This document shows, in pieces, positions 1-8,034 of a stretch of 64,000 nt of DNA. Source of the stretch: 'Nostoc azollae' 0708 (GTDB lineage Bacteria > Cyanobacteriota > Cyanobacteriia > Cyanobacteriales > Nostocaceae); assembly GCF_000196515.1 (NCBI RefSeq), contig NC_014248.1:1473501-1537500 (forward strand). The letters run 5' to 3'. The position numbers and the translations under genes were made by a program. Position 1 is the first letter of the stretch, and every line of letters begins with the position of its first letter. A model generated the notes under the pieces. The model was not told the DNA's origin, did not search any database, and saw only the letters and a program-made list of their open reading frames with translations.

Positions 1-325
1 GACGAAGCGGTTCGACAAAATCGGGGTGACGCATTCGACTGATCATATGGGGAACACCGTAGTGCTTGGCAAGAGTTACCATCGCTAAGTTTAAAGCATC
101 ACTTCTGAGGACAGCTGCTAAGGAATCTGCTTTACGAATTCCAGCTTCTAACAACACTTCTGTACTCACAGCACTGCCTTCAAAAGCCATAGCTCCGACT
201 TGTTCACGGGCGTAGCGGCAGGCAGTGGGGTCAATATCAATAATGGCAACAGTATGTCCTAGTTCTACCAACTTTTGAGCCAAAGACAGCCCTACTAAGC
301 CTGCTCCACCAATTAGCACGTACAT
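1..325 (-). CDS. TrkA-N (RCK) NAD-binding protein, C-terminal part cut by window edge
   Basis: The reverse strand from the ATG at 325 reads MYVLIGGAGLVGLSLAQKLV, a Rossmann glycine motif (GGAGLVG) with an acidic end of beta-2 (IIDIDP), as in TrkA-N/RCK regulators of K+ transport. It should bind NAD(H) and gate a cation transporter at the inner membrane. About 108 residues are visible; the protein runs off the left edge, so any TrkA-C domain or attached channel cannot be judged. No defect is seen in this part. The family is clear but the specific transporter is not. Confidence 0.75.
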   Translation of the reverse strand, partial: MYVLIGGAGLVGLSLAQKLVELGHTVAIIDIDPTACRYAREQVGAMAFEGSAVSTEVLLEAGIRKADSLAAVLRSDALNLAMVTLAKHYGVPHMISRMRHPDFVEPLR

Positions 326-552
326 GGTTGCTCCTGACGCTCAAAAACGTTTTACTTTAACTTATATCAAATCCGTTGGAATAGGTGACAGTTATCAGTG
401 GGAATAGGAAATATTTATTCTGAACTCTTGCTTCCTACCTTCTCCCTCCTAAAACTCCCTTTTCTTAAACTTTTACAAAATTCTGATCACGAATCCTAGA
501 TTATTGGGTATTTATGGAATATAATGAGACCCTTTTGCTCAGGGATATCATC

Positions 553-1720
553 ATGTGATTGCAATGGGGCTTAGATACCTTTCAACAGGGGCGCTATCAA
601 GACACAGTGTATCTCCTAGAGGAATTTTCTGAAAATTCTTTAGAATTTAATTCTCCAGATTATTTAACAGACCAAATGTGGCTGATGAAAGCTTATCAAA
701 AAACAGGAAAAACTGAACGAGCCAAAATTCTGTGGCAAAAGTTAATCAATAGTGACAACCAACAGGTACGAGAATGGGCAGAACAAGACCGTCCATTTTT
801 TTCCTCAGTTGCCACCAGGTCTAAAGCGGGACGTACAGCAACCATGGGTTTCAGCTTGGCTATCGCAGGTGTCGCTGGTAGTTTAGCCCTAGCATCTGGT
901 GTTACCATCGCCTTACTATTTGGCATGGTTTTTGTTTTAAGTTTAAGTGTAGTATTAATTTACATTAGTAGCGATCCTTTAACCGATTTAGCGATCGCTA
1001 TTGGTATTACCTTAATATTCAATCGGGAGCAACGCGATTTTGTGAGGTAGGGCAAAAAGTGTGCTTCTAGCTACGTCAATCACAGAGATCGCTAAAATAT
1101 TTTTATGGAATCAAAGTAAAATAAATCACATCGAACAAATAAAATTCCAAGACAATATATCTTCTCAAAATATCCTACGAAGATTTGCATTCAATAATTT
1201 GTAGCTGGTGGGAATAAGCTGCTTATATCAGTAATTAAATAGCTAGGTAGTACTTAGCACAAAGAATTCTGTTAAATGGGAATTGTAGGTATAAAATATT
1301 AGACAGTTTCAAGATGGATAAAAGAGGTAAAAATGGAATTACAGAAATTATGCCAACTTCCACCTATCCATTGACAAGGAAGATGTAACATAATTTCCCC
1401 ATTTTCTTTTAACCAAAATTTACTGTTTCCTTTTATTCTTAAATTGATAACTTGTATCTATACAATATTTTAATTGTACGGTAAATGATTTTTATCGATG
1501 CCTGTTTTGGGTTTAGCGAGCGCACACTTTTTGCCCCACCTCACAAAATCGCGTTGCTCCCCTGGTTGGTTTCGTCGCGGCGTGCTGGATGGACTTAATT
1601 CAACTAGAAGGCGAAAATGGCACAGTTATCAACAGCTATCATCCCTTTTGGTCATTTATACTCAGTCGCGGATCTATTATGCTGGGAGTGGTATTGATTG
1701 GATTTCTAAACGGCAAGTAA
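553..1720 (+). pseudogene. M48-family metallopeptidase with TPR-like N-terminus, gutted and interrupted
   Basis: The N-terminal part (559-1024) has a tetratricopeptide-like start (DTFQQGRYQDTVYLLEEF) and a hydrophobic segment (ALASGVTIALLFGMVFVLSL) as in large cyanobacterial M48 membrane peptidases. The C-terminal part lies at about 1562-1720 and contains WMDLIQLEGENGTV and ends GVVLIGFLNGK, in two frames. The central catalytic region with HExxH is missing and a 537-bp inverted-repeat element occupies the gap. The likely start ATG (553) is followed at once by TGA. It cannot make an active protease. Family assignment rests on remembered family features. Confidence 0.7.
1025..1561. mobile_element. 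MITE-like element with 40-bp terminal inverted repeats
   Basis: The outer 40 bp at 1025-1064 are the reverse complement of 1522-1561 with one mismatch (39/40); the ends read GGGAGCAACGCG. The interior is AT-rich and has no convincing open frame. It lies exactly in the gap of the M48 pseudogene. I could not find an unambiguous target-site duplication. It may be a non-autonomous element, or a remnant left when an IS deleted the middle of the gene. Confidence 0.7.
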
Positions 1721-1767
1721 TCTGCTGTCCAAGCATTTCTAATTTATCCAAGCTGTGTTTTTTTATG

Positions 1768-1796
1768 CCCCACATCTATCGTGGGGTTTCTTTTTT
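1768..1796 (+). terminator. Intrinsic terminator after the M48 remnant
   Basis: CCCCAC (1768-1773) pairs with GTGGGG (1781-1786) across a 7-nt loop and is followed by a T-rich run (TTTCTTTTTT). It sits 48 bp beyond the remnant stop codon, the expected place for the terminator of the former gene. Confidence 0.65.
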
Positions 1797-1802
1797 GGTG
1801 CC

Positions 1803-1840
1803 TTTTTCAATCCCTAATAGGGATTTAGTTGAATTGCAAT
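1803..1840. repeat. Solitary CRISPR-repeat-like sequence
   Basis: The unit contains the palindrome AATCCCTAATAGGGATT flanked by TTTC-type and GAATTGCAAT-type ends, resembling common Nostocales CRISPR repeats. No second unit or spacer is nearby, and it abuts the direct repeat left of the IS1634 copy. A lone repeat could be an array remnant or coincidence. Confidence 0.4.
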
Positions 1841-1879
1841 TTTAAGGCTTATTTATCTAAATATGAATTTCTAATCTGT
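1840..1879. repeat. Left 40-bp direct repeat flanking IS1634 copy 1
   Basis: It matches 4098-4137 at 39 of 40 positions (TTTTAAGGCTTATTTATC at the start). Five bases (TGTAT) separate it from the IS terminus. Long, variable target duplications are known for the IS1634 family, so this is probably the target-site duplication. Confidence 0.65.
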
Positions 1880-1884
1880 TGTAT

Positions 1885-4097
1885 CCCACATTCCGCACCC
1901 TAAAGTGCCACAGAGAGGAATTACGGAGACAGAAAATCCAAGGGAGCATAAAAAGAAACATATGCAGTGAAAAAAGGCATTGGAGAAACAGTAAAGCACC
2001 AAAAATAGCATCAAAAGCTATTCTCAATAAGGAGCAATAAGAAAGAACACTGCCCAGAGGAGTCAACAGATAAATGAAGATATTCAAGAGATAAATCATA
2101 ACTTAGACTAATAGATTGAAGTAAAAAAAGAAATTATGGACATACTAAAATAGAGCTATAAATCAAAGAGATTAGGTTATTTTCTGATAGAAATTAAATT
2201 AATACAGAGAAAAATTAGGTAAGTAATTGATAGTAGGGAAAAGAATGATATGTTAAAAGATTCACAATAAAATCTCTCTCTTGAGTCCAGTTATAGATGT
2301 GTTCTTCCTAGTTAAGTGTAACTAAATGAATAGACTGAAAGCATGGAAAAATCCAGCGTAAAGTGGGGCGGTCAGTTGGTTTGCCCAATTGATTTTTTAC
2401 TCTTGATTTAGACTCTCTCAAAGGGGTTCTAATTTGTCGTTGCGCTAAAGTATAAACCAGCAGACATAAACCCATAATCATTCCCAGGGACTCTATTCTC
2501 TCTGGACTTCTTAGGAAAATACTGTCTGCAAAAAATAATGGGTCTTTGAGAAAAGCAAACCCTCTCTGGCAAGACTGTTGAGCCTTCTTTATATTCACTC
2601 AAAATTGAGTCATGGGTAAGTTCATTGGAATCCAAAAGGTTTGTAGCAATAATAAAAGGCCCTGGCCTCAGAAATTCTGTATTAATTTTACTTTCATTCT
2701 GGGAGACTGTAGCTGATATTTCAGAGACATCTCTCGTGAACTATCTTTTTTCTTAGATTTGAGTTGAGTAACTTTACTCTGGTTAATTTGGTGATATTTG
2801 AATTGTTGTAATAGTTTAGATAACCCCTTGATAGCATCAACCTCACAAGCAAATTTTCCTGGTGATAACTTTTTCAAATCTTGCACAGCTTTTGATTGTA
2901 CCTTGGTAATTTTTTGTGAGAGTTTACCCAGGTCTGATTCTCTTCTTTCTTGACCTTGCACTACTAACCATCTTTGTTCTATTCCTGGATAATTTACTGT
3001 CTTTGAAGCTAGTTTATATCCGGGTAAGTTACTATCAACAAATTCTGGTTCTGGTAATGTTGATATTAATGATTGTGCTGATTTTATGCTTAATGGCACT
3101 GGACATAACCAGCTTAAATATGACATCATTCATCATTTTTAGATTTGATTCTGTATATAAGGCCCAGTCTGCTACTATGAGACTGTTAACTTTTAATTGT
3201 TTTTGGTACTCTACTGCTATTTTAGCAAAGCATGATGAATCTGCTTGGTTTCCCGATGCTCGTATTAAAAATATATATTGGTATGTCTCCATCTCCTGAA
3301 CATATCATTTCTATGATGAACTGTTTTAACTCCGGTCTATGGTCACCAGAATAACCGTAGGTAATGGTTATTTCTTTTGGTGATTTTACTGCTAATTCTT
3401 CTAGTTCTTGATTATTTCCTACTTTTTGACTCTCAAATATTACTTCTGGTAAGCTGATATTATATTGCCCATGTACGTCCATTTATGATGAGTCTAGATG
3501 CCCTGCTCATAGGGATAATCCAAATTCTTGGGCTGCTTTTAAGGCGACAATAAAAAATATTCTATCCAATCCTTTTATAAATAGTTTATCCATGACTCTC
3601 CCCACTTTATCATCCTTGAGATATTCTGGTTTTACTCCTGGTCCTATTAGATGGTCACAGGGGATTGTTTCAAAATCTTGGGGAAACATATATAAGGGTT
3701 TTTATACAAATCCTAACCCGTTGATTATCATGGGTTTTACTACATGACCCGGACTTACTTTCTCTCCAATTTCAAGGATTATTTCTACTACTCCTATGGC
3801 GTCTATTATTCCTGCTACGGTGCCTAAATGGTCTAGGTTTTGAATTTCCATTTTTTGAAGCTTTGATTTCACAAAAGAATTATCCACAACTCCTGTTGTG
3901 ATTCAATCATTTCTTCTTCTGTTCTAATTTAATTTTCAAATCATTAAATTTTCTTTTCTTTTATCTTATTTACAAAACTCTATTCTGTCACTCTATTCGC
4001 ATTTTCATGATACTGTTCTCATTAAGCCTTCTCTTCCTTGCAGGAGCTTTAGCTCTTGTGTACTACTATCTGTGACAGTTAGGGTGCGGAAGGTAGG
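1885..4097 (-). mobile_element. IS1634-family (DUF4277) insertion sequence, copy 1, inactive
   Basis: The element starts CCCACATTCCGCACCCTAA and ends in its inverted form TTAGGGTGCGGAAGGTAGG (about 16/19 matched). The reverse strand carries transposase pieces: EIQNLDHLGTVAGIIDAIG, MFPQDFETIPCDHLIGPGVK, ITYGYSGDHRPELKQF, in the order of a roughly 550-aa IS1634 transposase. Stops at 3702, 3507 and 3483, plus later frameshifts, break it. The copy at 58271-61426 is closely related and shares the first three stops. It could move only with transposase supplied in trans. Confidence 0.85.
2308..3887 (-). pseudogene. IS1634 transposase, multiply broken
   Basis: Fragments on the reverse strand run from MDNSFVKSKLQKMEIQNLDH at 3887 to IHLVTLN at 2308. 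The intact family protein is a DDE transposase with DUF4277 at its N-terminus. Here that domain is cut by TAA at 3702-3704, the next block by TGA at 3507-3509 and TAA at 3483-3485, and the C-terminal half is spread over three frames. No functional product is expected. Confidence 0.8.
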
Positions 4098-4137
4098 TTT
4101 TAAGGCTTATTTATCTAAGTATGAATTTCTAATCTGT
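4098..4137. repeat. Right 40-bp direct repeat flanking IS1634 copy 1
   Basis: Directly abuts the right IS end and repeats 1840-1879 with one substitution (A/G). Together they bracket the element. Confidence 0.65.
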
Positions 4138-4194
4138 CTGCAAACCCTATATCCCTACCCCACACTATTAGCTTGATGAAGTTTGCAAAGTAGA

Positions 4195-5241
4195 TTACCT
4201 CTGCATGACTGCATCTAACAGTAATCCACCACCAAACCGCACGGGATCTGTGCAAGGTAGACCTGTTTGAGTTATAGTTTGGGCAATGGCATCCTTAGCC
4301 CCAGATTCATCTAAATCCCTAGTATTTAAAGCTATGGCCGCTACACGAACTTTACTAAAAGCACCCCCTGCACTAGCCACAATTTCATACATCTTAATTA
4401 CCTCTGGTAGCGCTGGAATGGAAATATGAGGATTATTACGGTTATGAGTTTGTCCTGCTTGATGAACTAGGATCAAATGGGTTGGTTGAGAACCACGAAT
4501 CAAAGGTAAAGTTGCAGTTGAACCAGGATGCAACAGAGAACCTTGACCTTCAATTTGCAAAATATCGTAGTGTTTACCAAAACGCATCACCAACTGTTCC
4601 ACAGCACCAGCAGCAAAGTCTACCCGCACTGCATCTAAAGCGACTCCATCCCCTTCTAACATCAAACCAGTTTGACCAGTAGCTAAAAATTTAGAACGCC
4701 AACCGCGTAACTTAGCCGCCCAGTGTAATTCTAAACTAGTAGACATCTTTCCAATGGCCATATCTGTTCCTACCGTCAACACACGACGACAGGGAAGAGT
4801 CCGCGCTAACCCCGAAGCAACTTCTACATTAGGTGGTTCTTTGCGGACATCCCAAATTAACTGTCCTGGTTTCAATAGTGCATTTAAATCTGGGATATTA
4901 GCTAAAGGTGTGTGTAAACCGTTAACTAAAGACATTCCCCCCTTCAGCCCATCTTGAATATCTGGCCAATAATTATCTGGTACGATTCCACCTTTGGGGG
5001 CTATACCAATTAGTAAAACTTCCGGTTCATACTGTAAAGCTGCGGCTACAGAGGCAACAATGGGAACGTCGCGCTTGATACCTGTTAACTCTGGGACAGA
5101 TTTACCTACAGATTCCCGATCTATGACTGCAACAATAGGGGCTTCACTGTAGCGTAAAATTGATAATCCTGTTTTCCCCTGAGTTCCACTCAGTCCTTCA
5201 TGCAGTAGAATTGCTATCTTTTTATTAAGGGGCAAACGCAC
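4195..5241 (-). CDS. DUF1611 family protein, DgcN-like (possible D-glutamate N-acetyltransferase)
   Basis: The protein is 348 aa, full length for DUF1611. An N-terminal Rossmann-like half (IAILLHEGLSGTQGKTG) precedes a P-loop-like motif GTDMAIGKMSTSLEL near residue 157 and IEGQGSLLHPG in the C-terminal half. DUF1611 proteins called DgcN, paired with the epimerase-like DgcA, have been reported to acetylate D-glutamate in a D-Glu catabolic route; applying that role here is by homology. Its start overlaps the upstream epimerase gene by 17 bp (5225-5241), so the two are probably one translationally coupled operon. The exact substrate is uncertain. Confidence 0.7.
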   Translation of the reverse strand: MRLPLNKKIAILLHEGLSGTQGKTGLSILRYSEAPIVAVIDRESVGKSVPELTGIKRDVPIVASVAAALQYEPEVLLIGIAPKGGIVPDNYWPDIQDGLKGGMSLVNGLHTPLANIPDLNALLKPGQLIWDVRKEPPNVEVASGLARTLPCRRVLTVGTDMAIGKMSTSLELHWAAKLRGWRSKFLATGQTGLMLEGDGVALDAVRVDFAAGAVEQLVMRFGKHYDILQIEGQGSLLHPGSTATLPLIRGSQPTHLILVHQAGQTHNRNNPHISIPALPEVIKMYEIVASAGGAFSKVRVAAIALNTRDLDESGAKDAIAQTITQTGLPCTDPVRFGGGLLLDAVMQR

Positions 5242-6277
5242 TATATTGTACTCCCAAACCAGGTAAATCGTTAGGTAAAACTCGTCCTGCTTTTACTGAT
5301 GCACCTCTAAACGGATCATCAATTAAATTCAGGTGACTATCTAAGTCTAAATAATCAGCTAAAGGTGCAAGTTGTGCAGCTGCTGTATTAGCTAGAGAAC
5401 TATCAGAATAACAGCCAAACATTACTTTTAAACTGTATGCTTTGGCTGTATGTACCATTCGCAAAGCTTCACTCAAACCCCCAGATTTCATCAATTTAAT
5501 ATTAACCCCATCTACATAATCCACTAATTGGGGAATATCAGCACTGGTAAAGCAACTTTCATCAACAAAAATTGGTAAAGGTGAATGTTCTTTCAATGTG
5601 GCTAAATGTGTTTCTTGACCTCGTGGTAATGGCTGTTCTATATACTGTATCCCCAAATCGGCTAACCAAAGGGACATGGCGATCGCATCTGCTAAACTCC
5701 AACCCCCGTTAGCATCTACAAATAAATCAATTTCTGGTGCTGTTTCCCGCACTGCTAACAGCATTTTTCTGTCTGCTTCTATCCCCTCGCTCGAACCTAA
5801 TTTCACCTTCAACTGACGTACATCCATATATTCTAACCAGTCTCGTGTTCGAGTTGCTGCACCTGCTGGGGTATTAATGCCAATTGTCACCGAAGTTGGT
5901 GCGATCACATTTCTATCCAGTCCCCAAAGTTGCCATAGAGATAAACCCACACTTTTACCCATCCAATCATACAGCGCCATATCTAACGCCGCCCTAGCAG
6001 CGGAAGGAATTTGATATTTTCTTAAAACAGCCTCAATTTCCTGACGTTGCCAAGGGTTGAATGATTCTAACACAGGGGTAATGTTTTGCAAGGCTCCAGT
6101 AATTCTACCAGTTGATTGGCGGTGATTACCGACACTGAAGGGTGATGCTTCTCCCCATCCTTCTATGCCATTTTCAATGATTTTTACACAAATATTTGTG
6201 GTCTGTGCTGTTGTTCCTCTACTAATTGTTAACGGAAATCGTTTATTGACTGTAAATAGATTGACTAGTATTTTCAT
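5225..6277 (-). CDS. Enolase-superfamily dipeptide epimerase / DgcA-like racemase
   Basis: 350 aa, muconate-lactonizing subgroup. The lysine motif QLKVKLGS, the metal-ligand motifs FVDANGGWSL, IEQPLP and VDES, and the second catalytic lysine in IKLMKSGG are all present, so the enzyme should be active. Family members epimerise L-Ala-D/L-Glu dipeptides from peptidoglycan or racemise N-acyl glutamate. The overlap with the DUF1611 gene favours a joint role in D-glutamate or murein-peptide recycling. It is the first gene of the pair. No intact gene lies between it and the Nudix remnant 128 bp away on the other strand. Confidence 0.85.
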   Translation of the reverse strand: MKILVNLFTVNKRFPLTISRGTTAQTTNICVKIIENGIEGWGEASPFSVGNHRQSTGRITGALQNITPVLESFNPWQRQEIEAVLRKYQIPSAARAALDMALYDWMGKSVGLSLWQLWGLDRNVIAPTSVTIGINTPAGAATRTRDWLEYMDVRQLKVKLGSSEGIEADRKMLLAVRETAPEIDLFVDANGGWSLADAIAMSLWLADLGIQYIEQPLPRGQETHLATLKEHSPLPIFVDESCFTSADIPQLVDYVDGVNIKLMKSGGLSEALRMVHTAKAYSLKVMFGCYSDSSLANTAAAQLAPLADYLDLDSHLNLIDDPFRGASVKAGRVLPNDLPGLGVQYSAFAP

Positions 6278-6404
6278 GTTAAATATTGATGAGCACCCAA
6301 AGGCGCAGAGAGAAGAATAAAAATGTTATAATTCTAGCTCTCTGGATGTATTTTTCAACTAAAAAATGAAGAATTTACACAAATGAGAAATCTTAAGTTC
6401 TCAA

Positions 6405-6884
6405 ATGTTAATAGATCATCCTTTATTTCAGGTGAGACAGGATGAAATAGAGTTACCTAATGGTAAGGTTATAGATGATTATTTTGTCCGTCAGTACAGA
6501 CAGGCTGTAGGAGATTTTTTTATTGAACTTCCCGCTGGACGTTTTAATGCTGATGAAGAAGGTGCAGAAGCAGCAGGATTGAGGGAGTTAAGAGAAGAAA
6601 TTGGTTATATTGCTGACACTGTCAGAAAAATCGGTACTCTGTACGATAAACCCAGTAAGGATACCAATCTAATCCATTTGTTTATCGCTGAAGATGTGGT
6701 AAAAGTTGAAGAACAGGAAGACCTTGATGTAACTGAATAAATTGAAGTGATTTCAAGTCCTATAGATTCGATTTTTCAAAAGATTATTACAGGAACAATT
6801 TCCGTCGCGGGAACTGTAGTAGCGCTGTTTTTGGGATTAAATTTAAGTTCCTTGATAGGACGTAGAAAAACTATCTCTAGTTAA
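6405..6884 (+). pseudogene. Nudix hydrolase (ADP-ribose pyrophosphatase type), internally deleted and nonsense-truncated
   Basis: The Nudix box survives (GRFNADEEGAEAAGLRELRE then EIGY). Relative to the usual family layout about 20 residues seem missing between DDYFV and RQYRQAVGDFF. A TAA at 6738-6740 interrupts the frame; the same frame continues afterwards (IEVISSPIDSIFQK, then TISVAGTVVALFLG) to a stop at 6884. The usual N-terminus may also be frameshifted, because a second ATG at 6383 is in another frame. Probably not functional. Confidence 0.7.
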
Positions 6885-6952
6885 TTCAAAAATAAGTATC
6901 ACCGGGAAATAATCATGGCATAACTGGCAAAATGATTAACACCACAAGACTT

Positions 6953-7217
6953 ATGCTAAAAACCGTCGAAGGTATTTATCGAGACGGACAAATTAAATTT
7001 ACCGAACTCCCCAAAAATATTAACAATAGTACCCAAGTTCTCATTACCTTTTTCGATCCTGGTTAAATCAAACTTAATAAGATACGTCGATTAATTGAGC
7101 ATTTAGAAACTATTACTGCTATTCAACAAGGTTTTGAATACTAGTAATAGTGGTCAAAGTCGTCCTCTTCCAGATTTTATTCAGGAAATGCAACAGAAAT
7201 ATGACATTTCAAGTTGA
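6953..7217 (+). pseudogene. Decayed antitoxin region upstream of a RelE/ParE-like toxin
   Basis: An ATG at 6953 begins MLKTVEGIYRDGQIKFTELP, a short cyanobacterial protein type often next to toxin genes, but TAA at 7064 stops it after 37 codons. A second piece ends in RPLPDFIQEMQQKYDISS with TGA at 7215-7217, overlapping the toxin ATG at 7201 as in a coupled antitoxin-toxin pair. The pieces are not in one frame, so the antitoxin is probably lost. Confidence 0.5.
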
Positions 7218-7551
7218 AATTACTCCAATTCCTGAAAAGCAGATTGAGCAAGCATATCGCTGGTATGGAGAACGTAATCCTGAATTTGCCGATAGCTAGT
7301 TTCTAGGATTGATGAATGCTATTGCTAGGTTAGAAGATAAACCTCATCGTTGTGCTTTAATATTTGAAGATGAGATTTTTCCAGAAGAAGTTATTCAATT
7401 ACTTTATGGTAAATCTAAGAATGTTCACAGAGTCTTATTTACAATTCGAGATACTATACAATTTGAGATACTATATATAGTATCTGTCTTATATGCTCGT
7501 CATGCTGCTTAAGAACCTATCATGGTAGATGATTTAGAATATTTTGCTTAG
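7201..7551 (+). pseudogene. RelE/ParE-type toxin, nonsense-broken
   Basis: From ATG 7201 the frame reads MTFQVEITPIPEKQIEQAYR, WYGERNPEFADS, then TAG at 7297-7299 where the family normally has Trp, then continues FLGLMNAIARLEDKPHRCAL and ends near YARHAA. This matches ribosome-dependent RelE/ParE toxins of about 100 aa. A small local duplication (GAGATACTATA repeated near 7450) also distorts the C-terminal strand. Loss of the toxin next to a broken antitoxin fits erosion of the whole module. Confidence 0.65.
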
Positions 7552-8034
7552 CATTCAAGGAAAATGTTGAGTAACGAGAACAAGATTATTATCACAATTT
7601 CGGTATATTTTTCTGAAATCCTCACCTTCTCCATTGTTGCAATTTTTGACCATAGGAAGCTTCTTCATCTACGTTATTCATATCTTAAATTTTTAAACCA
7701 CTTGATAATAATTTATTCCATCCTTGACTCACACCATGAGTAATAATTCCTGTTTCCCATTCTCCCAGTTCATAAAATTCAGGTTGTCCTAAATGAGCTG
7801 TTTGCAAAACATCGCAACAATAATAATCTTTAGGAATAACTAAGGCGTAGCATTATCCTGCTAAATCAGAAATTGGATAATCACGTTGTTTACCAATTTT
7901 GTGCACTAACTCTGATGTTACTGGTACATTATTTGTTAAATCTAAAGGACACATAATAATTTCAATTTGCGTTTCTCAAACTCTTGCTGCGGAAACTGCA
8001 TCCCAATCAACATTCCATTCTCCAGAACCGTCTT

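Noticed and set aside
1498-1845. 115-codon open frame
   Set aside because: It runs through an inverted-repeat end, the M48 remnant, a terminator and the CRISPR-like repeat; not a gene.
3483-3704. Shared stop codons in the IS1634 copies as evidence of stop-codon recoding
   Set aside because: Both TAA and TGA are involved, other frameshifts are present, and intact neighbours use all three stops normally; common descent of dead copies is simpler.
6953-7551. A functional toxin-antitoxin module
   Set aside because: Both partners carry nonsense codons and the antitoxin is frameshifted.
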